Origin: Burkholderiales bacterium 67-32
GTDB taxonomy: Bacteria > Pseudomonadota > Gammaproteobacteria > Burkholderiales > Burkholderiaceae_B
Direction of reading: 5' to 3'
NCBI GenBank assembly: GCA_001898625.1
Contig: MKUP01000023.1
Location: 347,983 to 411,982, forward strand
DNA length: 64,000 bases
Shown: in pieces, positions 53,735 to 62,451 of the stretch
Position numbering within the stretch: the stretch's first letter is position 1
Layout: every line of letters begins with the position of its first letter
The notes under the pieces: generated by a model
Told to the model about the DNA's origin: nothing
Databases searched by the model: none
The model's input: the letters and a program-made list of their open reading frames with translations, nothing else
Made by a program: the position numbers and the translations under genes

Positions 53735-53757
53735 CGGGCGGCCTTCCCGGCCGCCCG
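53735..53757 (-). terminator. Hairpin after the Bug gene
   Basis: CGGGCGGCC (53735-53743) and GGCCGCCCG (53749-53757) pair perfectly around TTCCC, 5 nt past the stop codon of the Bug gene on its own strand. There is no clear T-run. Confidence 0.55.
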
Positions 53758-53762
53758 CAGGC

Positions 53763-54722
53763 TCATTCGGCGGTGATGTTCGCCGCCTTCACCACGTCCG
53801 CCCAGCGTTGGGCATCCTTGGCGACGAGCTTGCCGAATTCGGCCGGCGAGGAGGTGGCTGGCACCATGCCCTGGGCCTCGAAGGCGGAAGCCGTGGCGGG
53901 CGATTGCAGCGCCTGCGAGATCTCCTTGTTCATGCGGGCGATGATGTCGGGTGGCGTGCCCTTGGGTGCGAAGACGCCGTACCACATGTCCACGTTGCCG
54001 CCCTTGATGCCCGCTTCCTCGAGGGTCGGCACGCCGGGGAGCTGGACCAGGCGTTTCGCGCTGCCGGTGGCGATGGCCTTGAGCTTGCCGCCCTTGATCT
54101 GCGGCAGGGCCACGTGCACCGGCAGGAACATCGCGTCTATGCGTCCGCCCAGGATGTCGGTGACGGCGCCCGCCGTACCCTTGTAGGGCACGTGCATCAT
54201 CTCGGCGCCGGTCTGTTGCAGGAACAGCGCCATGTACAGGTGGTGGGGCGTGCCCACGCCGGGGGTGGCATAGGTCAGCTTGCCGGGTTCGGCCTTGGCC
54301 GCGGCTACCAGTTCGGCCACGGTGGCGGGCTTGCGCGAGGTGGGCGACACCAGCAGCAGCGTGCCCCACGAGGTCAGCGCCACGGGGTCGAAGTCGGCCA
54401 CCGGGTCGTAGGGCAGCGACTTGTACAGGCTGCGGTTCATGACCAGGGTGTTGACCTGCACCATGAAGGTATAGCCGTCGGGCGCGGCGCGGGCGGCGCG
54501 TTCGCTGCCGATGTTGCCGCTGGCGCCGGCCACGTTCTCGACCACGATGGGCTGGCCCAGGGTCTTGCCGAGCTGGGTGGAGAGCTGGCGGGCAACGAGG
54601 TCGATGCCGGTGGCGGGGGTGTAGGGGACGATGAAGGTGATGGGGTGGTCGGGCCAGGCGTAGGCGCTGGCGCACGAGCCGGCCAGGGCGAGGGCGCCCA
54701 ATGCGCGCAGGGGTCTCAGCAT
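53763..54722 (-). CDS. Bug-family tripartite tricarboxylate receptor protein
   Basis: A 319-residue TctC/Bug receptor. The signal peptide ends SCASAYA and is followed by WPDHPITFIVPYTPATGIDL. VENVAGASGNIGSERAARAA and MMHVPYKGTAGAVTDIL are the conserved ligand-site segments. It is an orphan receptor with no coupled enzyme. It is divergent from a LysR gene with 130 bp between starts, in which AT-rich dyads lie. The ATG at 54722 begins the signal peptide. Confidence 0.9.
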   Translation of the reverse strand: MLRPLRALGALALAGSCASAYAWPDHPITFIVPYTPATGIDLVARQLSTQLGKTLGQPIVVENVAGASGNIGSERAARAAPDGYTFMVQVNTLVMNRSLYKSLPYDPVADFDPVALTSWGTLLLVSPTSRKPATVAELVAAAKAEPGKLTYATPGVGTPHHLYMALFLQQTGAEMMHVPYKGTAGAVTDILGGRIDAMFLPVHVALPQIKGGKLKAIATGSAKRLVQLPGVPTLEEAGIKGGNVDMWYGVFAPKGTPPDIIARMNKEISQALQSPATASAFEAQGMVPATSSPAEFGKLVAKDAQRWADVVKAANITAE

Positions 54723-54799
54723 CTCGATGTCTCCTTGGTATGGTCTCCTGTCAGTATGCGGAAAGCGATATGCTTTGGAAAATGAATTTTTGTTCTCAT

Positions 54800-54819
54800 C
54801 CATATCCATCACGATATGG
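54800..54819. promoter_or_regulatory. Perfect dyad in the Bug-LysR divergent region
   Basis: CCATATC (54800-54806) and GATATGG (54813-54819) are exact inverted repeats around CATCAC, 33 nt before the LysR start. Upstream, TATGC repeats occur near 54755 and 54770. A LysR autoregulatory site is likely. Confidence 0.5.
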
Positions 54820-54852
54820 CTGGGGTGACCCTTTCGTTTCCGGTTTTCGCCC

Positions 54853-55776
54853 ATGGATTGGACCCACCGCCTGCGGCTGCGCAATCTCCAGATGCTGCTC
54901 AGCCTTGCCCAGACCCGCAACATCAGCCACTCGGCCGCCGCGCTCAACACCACGCAGCCCGCGCTGTCGAAGTGGCTGCGCGAGCTGGAGGACGACATCG
55001 GGTTGCCGCTGTTCGAGCGGCATGCGCGCGGGCTGCGGCCGACGTCCTACGGCGAGGCGCTGATCGCCCACGCGCGGCGCCTCGAAACCCAGCTGGACCG
55101 GGCGCACAGCGACATGGAGGCGATGCGCGAAGGGGGCAGCGGGCAGGTGCTGATCGGTACGTCGGGGGCGGCGGCGCCGGACACGGTCCCGCTTGCCATG
55201 CTGGCGCTGCTCCGGCGCATGCCGCAGGCCCGGATCCGCGTGGTGGAGAGCACCATGGATCATTTGATGGAGCAACTGGCCGGCGGCGAACTCGACATCG
55301 TGGTGGGCCGCTCGGCTCCCGAGATGCACGATCCCGCCATCCGGTCCGAGGCGCTGTATCTGGAGCCCATCCATTTCGTGGCCCGGCCGTATCACCCGTT
55401 GTTCGAGGGGGGCGAGCCCACCTGGGACGCGGTGACGCGGTATCGGTGGATTCTGTGGCCGAAGGGGACGCCGATACGCAACGCGCTGGATGCGGCGCTG
55501 GCGGCCGCGGGGCGGGCCCTGCCGGTGGATCACGTGGAGTCGAATTCGGCGACGCTGAACATGACGTTGCTGGCGCACAGCGACATGGTGGGGGTGGCTT
55601 CGCATCGGGCGGCGATGCGGCTGGTGACGATGAACGCGGTGCGGATCGTGCCGTTGCGCCTGTCAGGATTCGGGTCGGTGGAGATGTATTGGCGCAACGA
55701 CGCGTTGCGGCCGGCGGGAGTGGAGGCGGCGTTGGAGTGCCTGAGGGAGGTGGTGCGGGGGCAGGGGGAGCCCTGA
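54853..55776 (+). CDS. LysR-family regulator (GbpR-like)
   Basis: A 307-residue LysR protein. The HTH opens LRNLQMLLSLAQTRNISHSAAAL with TQPALSKWLRELEDDIG. The effector domain has VLIGTSGAAAPDTVPLAMLA and LDIVVGRSAPEM, as in GbpR/CbbR-like members. It is divergent from the Bug gene and should control it. The last 115 codons switch to G-ending codons (GCG, GTG, CGG, GGG), unlike the C-ending 5' part, approaching the repeat that follows. Confidence 0.88.
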   Translation: MDWTHRLRLRNLQMLLSLAQTRNISHSAAALNTTQPALSKWLRELEDDIGLPLFERHARGLRPTSYGEALIAHARRLETQLDRAHSDMEAMREGGSGQVLIGTSGAAAPDTVPLAMLALLRRMPQARIRVVESTMDHLMEQLAGGELDIVVGRSAPEMHDPAIRSEALYLEPIHFVARPYHPLFEGGEPTWDAVTRYRWILWPKGTPIRNALDAALAAAGRALPVDHVESNSATLNMTLLAHSDMVGVASHRAAMRLVTMNAVRIVPLRLSGFGSVEMYWRNDALRPAGVEAALECLREVVRGQGEP

Positions 55777-55855
55777 GTCCTTGAGACGGCTGGGTTCGGG
55801 GCGTGCCGCAGGGGGTTGGGCGCAGCGAAGCCGGTCCCGGCCAGCCTGTTGTTAC

Positions 55856-55934
55856 CCCAGGATGCGGTGGATCCGGCTCCGCCGGTCCACCCGCATCGCC
55901 CCCTGGGGGGCGCGCGTCAGCGCGTAGGGGGGGG
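55856..55934 (-). repeat. GC-rich intergenic repeat, copy 4 (inverted)
   Basis: This is the reverse orientation of copies 1 and 3: CCCAGGATGCGGTGGATCCGG... through CGCCCCCTGGGGGGCG to GCGTAGGGGGGGG. Its right 18 bp lie inside the uspA reading frame and provide its final codons and stop. Confidence 0.8.
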
Positions 55935-56405
55935 ACTCTTCTTCTCTTTTTCGTCTTTGACGCGGTAGACCAGGACGGCGACGTGGGCCAGGGACAGGAC
56001 CTTGGCGGTGACGCTGCCCAGCAGCAGGCGCGAGAGGCCGCTGCGGCCGTGGCTGCCGATGAAGATCAGGTCGCAGCCGGTTTCGGCGGCGGCCTGGACG
56101 ATGCCGTCGGCGACGTTGAAGTTGGAGACGGACAGGGCGGTGCTGTTGACGCCGGCGGTGTCGGCACGGCTGGTGACGGCGTCAAGGTACTTGGCGGCCT
56201 GTTCGGCCGAGGCTTTCTCGTAGGCGTCGTCGGTGATCGCGTAGGCGGCGGCCATGCCGTCGAAGCCTATGGTGGCGGCGAAGGGCTGGGTGACGTGCAG
56301 GGCCACGATTTCCGCGTTCACGGAGCGGGCGAAGCTGACGCCGGCGTTGGCGGCCTGGGCGGACAGCGGCGAGCCATCGGTGGGTATCAGGATTTTCTTG
56401 AACAT
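55917..56405 (-). CDS. Universal stress protein A family
   Basis: A 162-residue UspA-domain protein. It starts FKKILIPTDGSPLSAQAA and ends the domain with the ATP-binding-type segment LIFIGSHGRSGLSRLLLGSVTAKVL (G-2x-G-9x-G-S/T). It should bind ATP and respond to stress or anoxia. The C-terminal tail KKSPPPTR and the stop codon are encoded by the edge of the repeat element at 55856-55934, so the original end has probably been replaced. GGAGAA lies 6 nt before the ATG. Confidence 0.9.
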   Translation of the reverse strand: MFKKILIPTDGSPLSAQAANAGVSFARSVNAEIVALHVTQPFAATIGFDGMAAAYAITDDAYEKASAEQAAKYLDAVTSRADTAGVNSTALSVSNFNVADGIVQAAAETGCDLIFIGSHGRSGLSRLLLGSVTAKVLSLAHVAVLVYRVKDEKEKKSPPPTR

Positions 56406-56520
56406 GACGTTTTCTCCTTGAAGATCACGAAGATGACCGCTCGAACGCCGGTGCGGTGGCGCGGGCGTTTTCGTTACCGCGCAGTACACCACATCTTGAG
56501 CGGCTATGTCTTGATCGGCA

Positions 56521-57192
56521 TCAAGCCAATACCTTGCGCAGGAACGTGGAGATGTCTCCGAGCTCCGGCGCACAGACCGAGTGGGGCATGGGGTAGGCAT
56601 GCCATTCGACGTCGTAGCCTTCCTGCCGCAGCAGGTCGCGCGAGGCCGTGGCACGGTCGAGCATGACGATGGGGTCGGCCGTGCCGTGGCCCATGAAGAT
56701 GGGCGTGCGGGCGTTGGCGGGGCTGCGCTCCGCGGCGAAGGTGGCGGCCAGGGGCAGGTAGCCGGACAGGGCCACCAGGCCGGCGAGTTTCTCGCGCAGG
56801 CGCAGGCCGGTGTGCAGGGTCATCGCGCAGCCTTGCGAGAAGCCGGCCAGCACGATGTGTTCGGTGGCGATGCCGCGCTGGTTCTCGCGCGCGATCAGGT
56901 TCTCGACATGGCGCTGCGAGGCGCGGATGCCGGGGTCGTCCTCGCGCCGGACGAGGTCGCTGACGATGATGTCGTACCAGGCGCGCATGGCCATGCCGCC
57001 GTTGATGGTCACGGGCTGCACCGTGGCGTGCGGGAAGACGAAGCGCACGGGCGGCAGGCCGTGCAGGTCCAGTTCAGGGACGATGGGCTCGAAGTCGTGG
57101 CCGTCGGCGCCCAGGCCGTGCAGCCAGATCACGGCGCGGGTGGGGTTCGGGCCGGTTTCGGTCTGGACGCAGTCGAGCAGGGTATCTGTCAT
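56521..57192 (-). CDS. Carboxylesterase (YpfH/Est II type alpha/beta hydrolase)
   Basis: A 223-residue alpha/beta hydrolase of the phospholipase/carboxylesterase family. The oxyanion region is VIWLHGLGADGHDF, the nucleophile elbow GFSQG, the Asp in MGHGTADPIV, and the catalytic His in YPMPHSV. Substrates are short-chain esters or thioesters. The mog gene lies 28 nt upstream on the same strand, so cotranscription is likely. Confidence 0.9.
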   Translation of the reverse strand: MTDTLLDCVQTETGPNPTRAVIWLHGLGADGHDFEPIVPELDLHGLPPVRFVFPHATVQPVTINGGMAMRAWYDIIVSDLVRREDDPGIRASQRHVENLIARENQRGIATEHIVLAGFSQGCAMTLHTGLRLREKLAGLVALSGYLPLAATFAAERSPANARTPIFMGHGTADPIVMLDRATASRDLLRQEGYDVEWHAYPMPHSVCAPELGDISTFLRKVLA

Positions 57193-57220
57193 GGCGTTCT
57201 CGATGGGAGGGTGCCGGCGC

Positions 57221-57865
57221 TCAGGGCGCGGGACGGATCGCCGTCTTGGGGCGGAACGCCTTGCACACGGTTTCGTCGGTTTCGACGTAAGGGCCTTCGA
57301 TGAGCTGGATGCAATAGGGCACGGCGGCGAAGATGCCGGGCACCACCAGCTTGCCGTCGGCCTCGCGCAGTCCTTCCAGGGTCTCGCGTATGGCCTTGGG
57401 CTGCCCGGGCAGGTTGATGATGAGGGCGGCGCCGTCCGCCGCCGACGCGCCGCGTTCGCGGATGACCGCGACCTGGCGCGACAGGATGGCGGTGGGCACG
57501 AAGCGCAGCGAGATCTGGCGCATCTGTTCGCCGAAGCCGGGCATTTCCTTGGAGGCTACCGCCAGCGTGGCCTCGGGCGTGACATCGCGCCGCGCCGGGC
57601 CGGTGCCGCCGGTGGTCAGGATCAGGTCGCAGCCGAGTTCATCGCACAGTTCCGTCAACGTCGCGGAGATGGCCGGCGCGTCGTCGGCGATCAGCCGTTC
57701 GACGTAGCGCACCGGCGTGCGCAGGGCGCCGTCCAGCCAGGCCTTGAGCGAGGGGATGCCTTCGTCGGTGTAGACCCCGCTGGAGGCGCGATCGCTGATG
57801 GACACCAGGCCGCACAGCAGTTCGTCGGGATGGTTGCGCACGAGGCGCTTGGCGGAAGTGGTCAT
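57221..57865 (-). CDS. mog: Molybdopterin adenylyltransferase
   Basis: A 214-residue MogA-family protein that adenylates molybdopterin before molybdenum insertion. It carries LVSISDRASSGVYTDEGIP, the central LTTGGTGPARRDVTPEA loop, MPGFGEQMRQISL and the LIINLPGQPKAIRETLEGL segment, all close to E. coli MogA. The N-terminus is slightly longer than in E. coli. It lies between the esterase and darP genes, all on one strand. Confidence 0.93.
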   Translation of the reverse strand: MTTSAKRLVRNHPDELLCGLVSISDRASSGVYTDEGIPSLKAWLDGALRTPVRYVERLIADDAPAISATLTELCDELGCDLILTTGGTGPARRDVTPEATLAVASKEMPGFGEQMRQISLRFVPTAILSRQVAVIRERGASAADGAALIINLPGQPKAIRETLEGLREADGKLVVPGIFAAVPYCIQLIEGPYVETDETVCKAFRPKTAIRPAP

Positions 57866-57878
57866 GGCGGCGGTGGGA

Positions 57879-58493
57879 TCAGTTTTCGTTTTCGTCGTCG
57901 TCGGTCGGGGACGGCGACCCGGCATCGGGCGCGGCCTGCAGCCGCTTGATTTCCTGGAACAGCGCGCGATAGTGCTTGCGCTGCGGTTCGCGCCCGGGCA
58001 GCAGGGCGGCGTTGGCGGCCTGTTCCTTGCGGGCGCCGCGTATCAGCGCCCGCAGGGGCTGGGCCTGGGCGTGGGGGTACAGGTCCATGAAGCCGGTGAA
58101 GTGTTCGTCGCTGGCCAGGAGGCGGTCGCGCCACAGTTCGAGCTGGTGGAAGGCGGCGATCTGTTCCATGGATTCGCCGTCCCACTCGGCCAGCATGGCC
58201 TGGATGGGTTCGACGTGCGCCTCGCGCATCAGCTTGCCGACATACTGCAATTGCCGGCGCCTGCCCTCGTGGGAAGTGATGCGCTGGGCCTCGCGTATCG
58301 CGTCGTACAGGCGTTCGGCCAGGGGCAGTTGCCGCAGCTTGGCGTCGGGCAGCCCGACCAGGCGTTCCCCCAAGTCCTGCAGGGCGGTCATCTGCCGCTT
58401 GAGCTGCGACTTGCTGGGGGACTGGTATTCGCCGTCCGGATCGGTTTCTTGCGCCGGGACCAGGGGCGATGGACTACGTTTGGAGCGGGACAT
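57879..58493 (-). CDS. darP: Ribosome biogenesis factor DarP (YjgA)
   Basis: A 204-residue DUF615 protein. The N-terminal [21 protein letters not shown] and the central [16 protein letters not shown] are typical, as is the acidic C-terminal tail. DarP binds late 50S precursors during large-subunit maturation. It is divergent from pmbA, a pairing common in beta- and gammaproteobacteria, and is followed 13 nt later by mog. Confidence 0.93.
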   Translation of the reverse strand: MSRSKRSPSPLVPAQETDPDGEYQSPSKSQLKRQMTALQDLGERLVGLPDAKLRQLPLAERLYDAIREAQRITSHEGRRRQLQYVGKLMREAHVEPIQAMLAEWDGESMEQIAAFHQLELWRDRLLASDEHFTGFMDLYPHAQAQPLRALIRGARKEQAANAALLPGREPQRKHYRALFQEIKRLQAAPDAGSPSPTDDDENEN

Positions 58494-58609
58494 GGAAAAT
58501 GGCGTGCTTCGACGGTAAGAAGGCTGACACCAGCTATCATAAAGCCTTGCCTTCCTGCCCGGGCCGCCTTGCCCGCATGTCCGGGCCGCCTCCTTCCCGA
58601 AGAAACTCC

Positions 58610-60001
58610 ATGGCCACTTCCCCGTCCCGCAAGAAAACGACCGCCGCGCCCACCCGTCCCGGGCTCGATACCGACCCCGCCGCGTTCCGCCAGTTGATCG
58701 AACGGGTGCTGGACGAGTCCAGGCGCGTCGGCGCCACCGACGCCGCAGCCGAGGTGTCCGAAAGCCAGGGGCTGGCCGTGTCGGTGCGCCGGGGCTCGCT
58801 GGAGACGGTCGAACAGACGCGCGACCGGTCGCTGGACATCACCGTGTACGTGGGACAGCGCCGGGGCTCGGCCTCGACCTCGGATTTCTCGGACCAGGCG
58901 GTGCGCGACACCGTCCAGGCCGCCTATCACATCGCCCGCCACACCGCCGAGGATCCGGCCGCGGGCCTGCCCGACGCCGATCTGCTGGCCACCGAGTTCC
59001 CCGACCTGGATCTGTACCACCCGTGGAACCTGCCGGCCGAGGCGGCGGCCGAACTGGCGCTGCAGGCCGAGCGCGCGGCCCTGTCCACCGACAAGCGCAT
59101 CACCAACTCCGACGGCGCGTCGGTGTCCTCGTACGAAGGCCACTTCGTGATGGGGAACACCCGGGGCTTCCTGAGCGGCTATCCGTATTCGCGGCATTCG
59201 CTGTCGGTATCGCCCATCGCGGGGCGGGGCGGCAACATGCAGCGCGACGATTGGTACACCAGCGACCGCGACTGGGCCCGGCTGGCCGATCCCGCAAGCG
59301 TCGGCCGCTACGCGGCCGAACGGGCGCTGTCGCGCCTGTCCGCGCGCCGCATCCGCACCGGCAGGTATCCGGTGCTGTTCGAGGCGCCCCTGGCCTGCGG
59401 CCTGCTGGGCTCGCTCACGCAGGCCCTGAGCGGCGGGGCGCTGTACCGCAAATCCAGCTTCCTGGTCGACAGCCTGGGCCGGCAGGTCTTCCCCGGCGAC
59501 ATCGACGTGTCCGAGGATCCCGCCATCAAGGGTGCCCAGGGCAGCGGCGCGTTCGACGACGAAGGCGTGCGCACGCAGGCGCGCAAGGTCATCGACGGCG
59601 GCGTCGTCCAGGGCTATTTCCTGTCCAGCTACACGGCCCGCAAGCTCGGCATGGTCACGACCGGCAATGCCGGCGGTTCGCACAACCTGGTGCTGGCTTC
59701 GCGCAAGACGCGCCGCGGCGATGATTTCCGCGCCATGCTGCGCAAGCTGGGCACCGGCCTCCTGGTGACCGAGCTGATCGGGCAAGGCATCAACTACGTG
59801 AGCGGCGACTATTCCCGAGGCGCGTTCGGCTACTGGGTCGAGAACGGCGAGATCCAGCATGCCGTGCAGGAGATCACCATTGCCGGCAACCTGAAGGACA
59901 TGTTCGGCAGCATCGCCGCGGTGGGCGCGGATACGCTCACGCGCGGCACCAAGACGACCGGATCCATCCTGTTGCCGGAAATGTCGATCGCCGGACGCTG
60001 A
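58610..60001 (+). CDS. pmbA: Metalloprotease-family protein PmbA (TldE)
   Basis: A 463-residue PmbA/TldE subunit that acts with TldD in cleaving leader peptides or unfolded peptides (microcin B17 maturation, CcdA degradation). Typical parts are [48 protein letters not shown] and the C-terminal [23 protein letters not shown]. TldD carries the zinc site in this pair and is not in the window. The ATG at 58610 fits the family start; an upstream ATG extension covers the promoter. CCGGGCCGCCT is repeated at 58559-58569 and 58581-58591. Confidence 0.94.
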   Translation: MATSPSRKKTTAAPTRPGLDTDPAAFRQLIERVLDESRRVGATDAAAEVSESQGLAVSVRRGSLETVEQTRDRSLDITVYVGQRRGSASTSDFSDQAVRDTVQAAYHIARHTAEDPAAGLPDADLLATEFPDLDLYHPWNLPAEAAAELALQAERAALSTDKRITNSDGASVSSYEGHFVMGNTRGFLSGYPYSRHSLSVSPIAGRGGNMQRDDWYTSDRDWARLADPASVGRYAAERALSRLSARRIRTGRYPVLFEAPLACGLLGSLTQALSGGALYRKSSFLVDSLGRQVFPGDIDVSEDPAIKGAQGSGAFDDEGVRTQARKVIDGGVVQGYFLSSYTARKLGMVTTGNAGGSHNLVLASRKTRRGDDFRAMLRKLGTGLLVTELIGQGINYVSGDYSRGAFGYWVENGEIQHAVQEITIAGNLKDMFGSIAAVGADTLTRGTKTTGSILLPEMSIAGR

Positions 60002-60062
60002 AGGTCTTGCCGCCGGAGCAGGGCCGCCCGGCGTTTCGTGCGCCAGTCATCGGGGAAAGTCT

Positions 60063-61367
60063 ATGAACGCAAAGCCTTTGCACCGCATCGTCATCGCCGG
60101 CGGCGGCGCCGGCGGACTCGAACTGGCCGTGCGCCTGGGGCGGCGCCACGGCCCCGAGCACGTCACGCTGGTCGACGCCACGCCTTTCCACATCTGGAAG
60201 CCCTCGCTGCACGAGGTCGCCGCGGGTACCGTGGACATCCACCGTGACGGGCTTTCCTACGCGATGCTTGCGCACGACAACGGCTTTCGCTTCGTGCTGG
60301 GAGAAATCCGGGGCGTCGACCGCCAGGCGCGCGACGTACAGGTGGCGGCCCTGCGTGACGCCGACGGCACCGTCATCCTGCCCGAACGGAACGTCCCCTA
60401 CGACACGCTGGTGCTGGCCGTGGGCAGCCTGGGCAATTTCTTCAACACGCCGGGCGCCGACCAGCATGCGATCTCGCTGGACACCACGGACGCGGCCGAG
60501 CGCTTCCGGCTCGCGCTGCTCAAGGCCATGGCGCGCGCCTCGGCCGGCATCGACGAGGCCACGCCGGGCGTCGTCAACGTGGTGATCGTGGGCGGCGGCG
60601 CCACTGGCGTGGAGCTGGCCGCCGAGCTGCACGAGGCCGGCAACACGATTTCCGCCTACGGGCTGCCCGGCATGACGCGGCAGAACTTGCGCATCACGCT
60701 GATCGAGGGCGGGCCGCGCATACTCGGACCGCTGCCCGAGCGCGTCGCCAAGGCGGCCGAGGAGCTGCTGGTGGAACGGGGCGTGACGGTGGTGGCCGAC
60801 TGCCGCGTCTCCGAGGTCACGCCGCATACCGTGGTGGCCCAGGACAGGGTGTTCGACGCGGACCTGTGCGTCTGGGCGGCGGGCATCAAGGCGCCGTCGC
60901 TGCTGTCCCGGCTGGGGCTGCCGCTGAATCCGATGCAGCAGGTCCAGGTGGACGAGACGCTGCGCACCGAGGATCCCGACATCTACGCCCTGGGCGATTG
61001 CGCCGCGGCGCCGTGGCGCGAGACCGGCAAGACCGTGCCCGCGCGCGCCCAGGCCGCGCACCAGCAGGCCTCGTATCTGCTGCCGCTGCTGTCCGCCCGC
61101 ATACGCGGGGAATCGGCATTCGCGGCGCCGTTCCGCTTCCGTGATTTCGGTTCGCTGGTGTCCATCGGCCATGCCGAGGGCGTGGGCAGCCTGATGGGCA
61201 ACCTTTCCGGCCGCAAGCTGCTGGTGGAAGGCTGGATCGCCCGCATGATGTACGCCGGCACGCACTGGTCGCACTACGCCGCGGTATTGGGCTGGTGGGG
61301 CGCTAGCGTGCGCTCGCTGAGCCGCTTCCTGAGCCGTCGTTCCCAGCCCAGGGTCAAACTGCACTAG
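60063..61367 (+). CDS. Type II NADH dehydrogenase-like FAD oxidoreductase
   Basis: A 434-residue NDH-2 family flavoprotein. The first nucleotide-binding motif is IAGGGAGGLELAVRLGRR (FAD). The second is VIVGGGATGVELAAEL (NADH). A third conserved part is VWAAGIKAP, followed by IYALGDCAA. NDH-2 passes electrons from NADH to quinone without proton pumping; the C-terminus LSRFLSRRSQPRVKLH may be an amphipathic membrane anchor. The gene appears monocistronic, 61 nt after pmbA. Confidence 0.9.
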   Translation: MNAKPLHRIVIAGGGAGGLELAVRLGRRHGPEHVTLVDATPFHIWKPSLHEVAAGTVDIHRDGLSYAMLAHDNGFRFVLGEIRGVDRQARDVQVAALRDADGTVILPERNVPYDTLVLAVGSLGNFFNTPGADQHAISLDTTDAAERFRLALLKAMARASAGIDEATPGVVNVVIVGGGATGVELAAELHEAGNTISAYGLPGMTRQNLRITLIEGGPRILGPLPERVAKAAEELLVERGVTVVADCRVSEVTPHTVVAQDRVFDADLCVWAAGIKAPSLLSRLGLPLNPMQQVQVDETLRTEDPDIYALGDCAAAPWRETGKTVPARAQAAHQQASYLLPLLSARIRGESAFAAPFRFRDFGSLVSIGHAEGVGSLMGNLSGRKLLVEGWIARMMYAGTHWSHYAAVLGWWGASVRSLSRFLSRRSQPRVKLH

Positions 61368-61417
61368 TCCTCGCCACGCGTCCTCCAGCCCAGGGTTTGT
61401 CCCTGTCCCGGGTTCCA

Positions 61418-61454
61418 TTGACAGCCAAAATTTGCATGATAAAGTCATGCAAAT
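61418..61454 (+). promoter_or_regulatory. Strong promoter with a perfect 25-bp palindrome
   Basis: A consensus TTGACA (61418-61423) is followed after 16 bp by TAAAGT (61440-61445). Arms ATTTGCATGA (61430-61439) and TCATGCAAAT (61445-61454) are exact inverted repeats around TAAAG, covering the -10. This geometry fits strong repression by a dimeric regulator, such as a GntR or TetR type, relieved by the operon's substrate. Confidence 0.75.
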
Positions 61455-61484
61455 CGTCATGACCTACCCAGCGGTTGGAGCGAC

Positions 61485-62399
61485 ATGAAACTCAGAATCG
61501 ATGCCCATCCCGACCCCATGATGGGGCTGGTCCCCCTGTTCACCGCCATCGACGCCGGCCTGTTCGCCAAGCGCGGCATCGAACCCGTTTTCGTGCGGCG
61601 GTCGGCGGTGCAGGCCATCGAGGACATGCGCGCCGACCGCATGGATCTGACCTTCTCCGGCCCCACGCTCACCATCATGGCGCGCGAGCGGTTCGACCTG
61701 CCGTCCCGCTTCGTCTCGGCGGCCGCGCTGCGCGGCACCTATGCCGGCCGCAGCGCCGACTTCATGAATCTCATCGCCCGCCACGACGTGGTCATCGAGC
61801 GGCCGTCGGACTTCGAGGGCAAGCGCCTGGGCGCCTTCGCGCTGGACGGCGGCATCACGCATTCGGCGCCGCTGCACCTGTTCAACCAGCACGGCGTCGA
61901 CGTTTCGCGCGTGCAGTGGGTGCCGATGCCCTTCCACAAGATGCCGGACGCGCTGGCCGCGGGCGAGATCGACGTCGCCATCTGCGTCGAGCCGCTGGTC
62001 ACCCTGATGCTGCGTCGCGGCCTGGGCCGCGCGGTGGACGAGGTGCTGGGCGAGGGTTCGCTGGCGATGGCCAGCACGGGCAACCCGTCGCTGGTGTCGA
62101 ACTGGTGGACCACGCAGGCGGCCTACGCGCGCGATCCGGAACTGTTCGCCGCCACGGCCGACGCGCTGGCCGAGGCCGTGGGCGTCGTATACGCCGATCC
62201 GTCGGCCGCGCTCGACGCGATGGCCCGCCATACCGGCCAGGACTCCGCACTGCTGCGCGAGATCGGCTTCAAGACCACGCTTTTCCATCCCTTCGGCATG
62301 GACGATCCCGAGGTCAAGGCCATGTACCGCGGCTGGGTGACCGTGCTGCGCGGCGCCGGCCTGCTCGACCACGACATCGACGTGGAGCAGTTCTTCTGA
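61485..62399 (+). CDS. NMT1/THI5-like binding-protein fold without signal peptide
   Basis: A 304-residue protein with the SsuA/THI5-like periplasmic-binding fold (GLVPLFTAIDAGLFAKRGIEPVFV; DFEGKRLGAFALDG; AGEIDVAICVEPLV). It begins directly with the first beta strand and shows no signal peptide or membrane anchor, so it is predicted cytoplasmic. Such proteins can be enzymes (THI5, 4,5-dihydroxyphthalate decarboxylase-like) or misassigned receptors. It is first in an operon with an exported homolog and an ABC ATPase, and directly follows the palindromic promoter. Confidence 0.75.
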   Translation: MKLRIDAHPDPMMGLVPLFTAIDAGLFAKRGIEPVFVRRSAVQAIEDMRADRMDLTFSGPTLTIMARERFDLPSRFVSAAALRGTYAGRSADFMNLIARHDVVIERPSDFEGKRLGAFALDGGITHSAPLHLFNQHGVDVSRVQWVPMPFHKMPDALAAGEIDVAICVEPLVTLMLRRGLGRAVDEVLGEGSLAMASTGNPSLVSNWWTTQAAYARDPELFAATADALAEAVGVVYADPSAALDAMARHTGQDSALLREIGFKTTLFHPFGMDDPEVKAMYRGWVTVLRGAGLLDHDIDVEQFF

Positions 62400-62451
62400 T
62401 TTTCGGAGCCGCCGCGCGCGGATGGGTGTTTTTCACTGTCGGGAGATCGTC

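Noticed and set aside
61485-62399. Calling the first NMT1-like gene a thiamine-pyrimidine synthase (THI5)
   Set aside because: The histidine- and cysteine-rich active-site pattern of THI5 is not evident, and the context is an importer operon.
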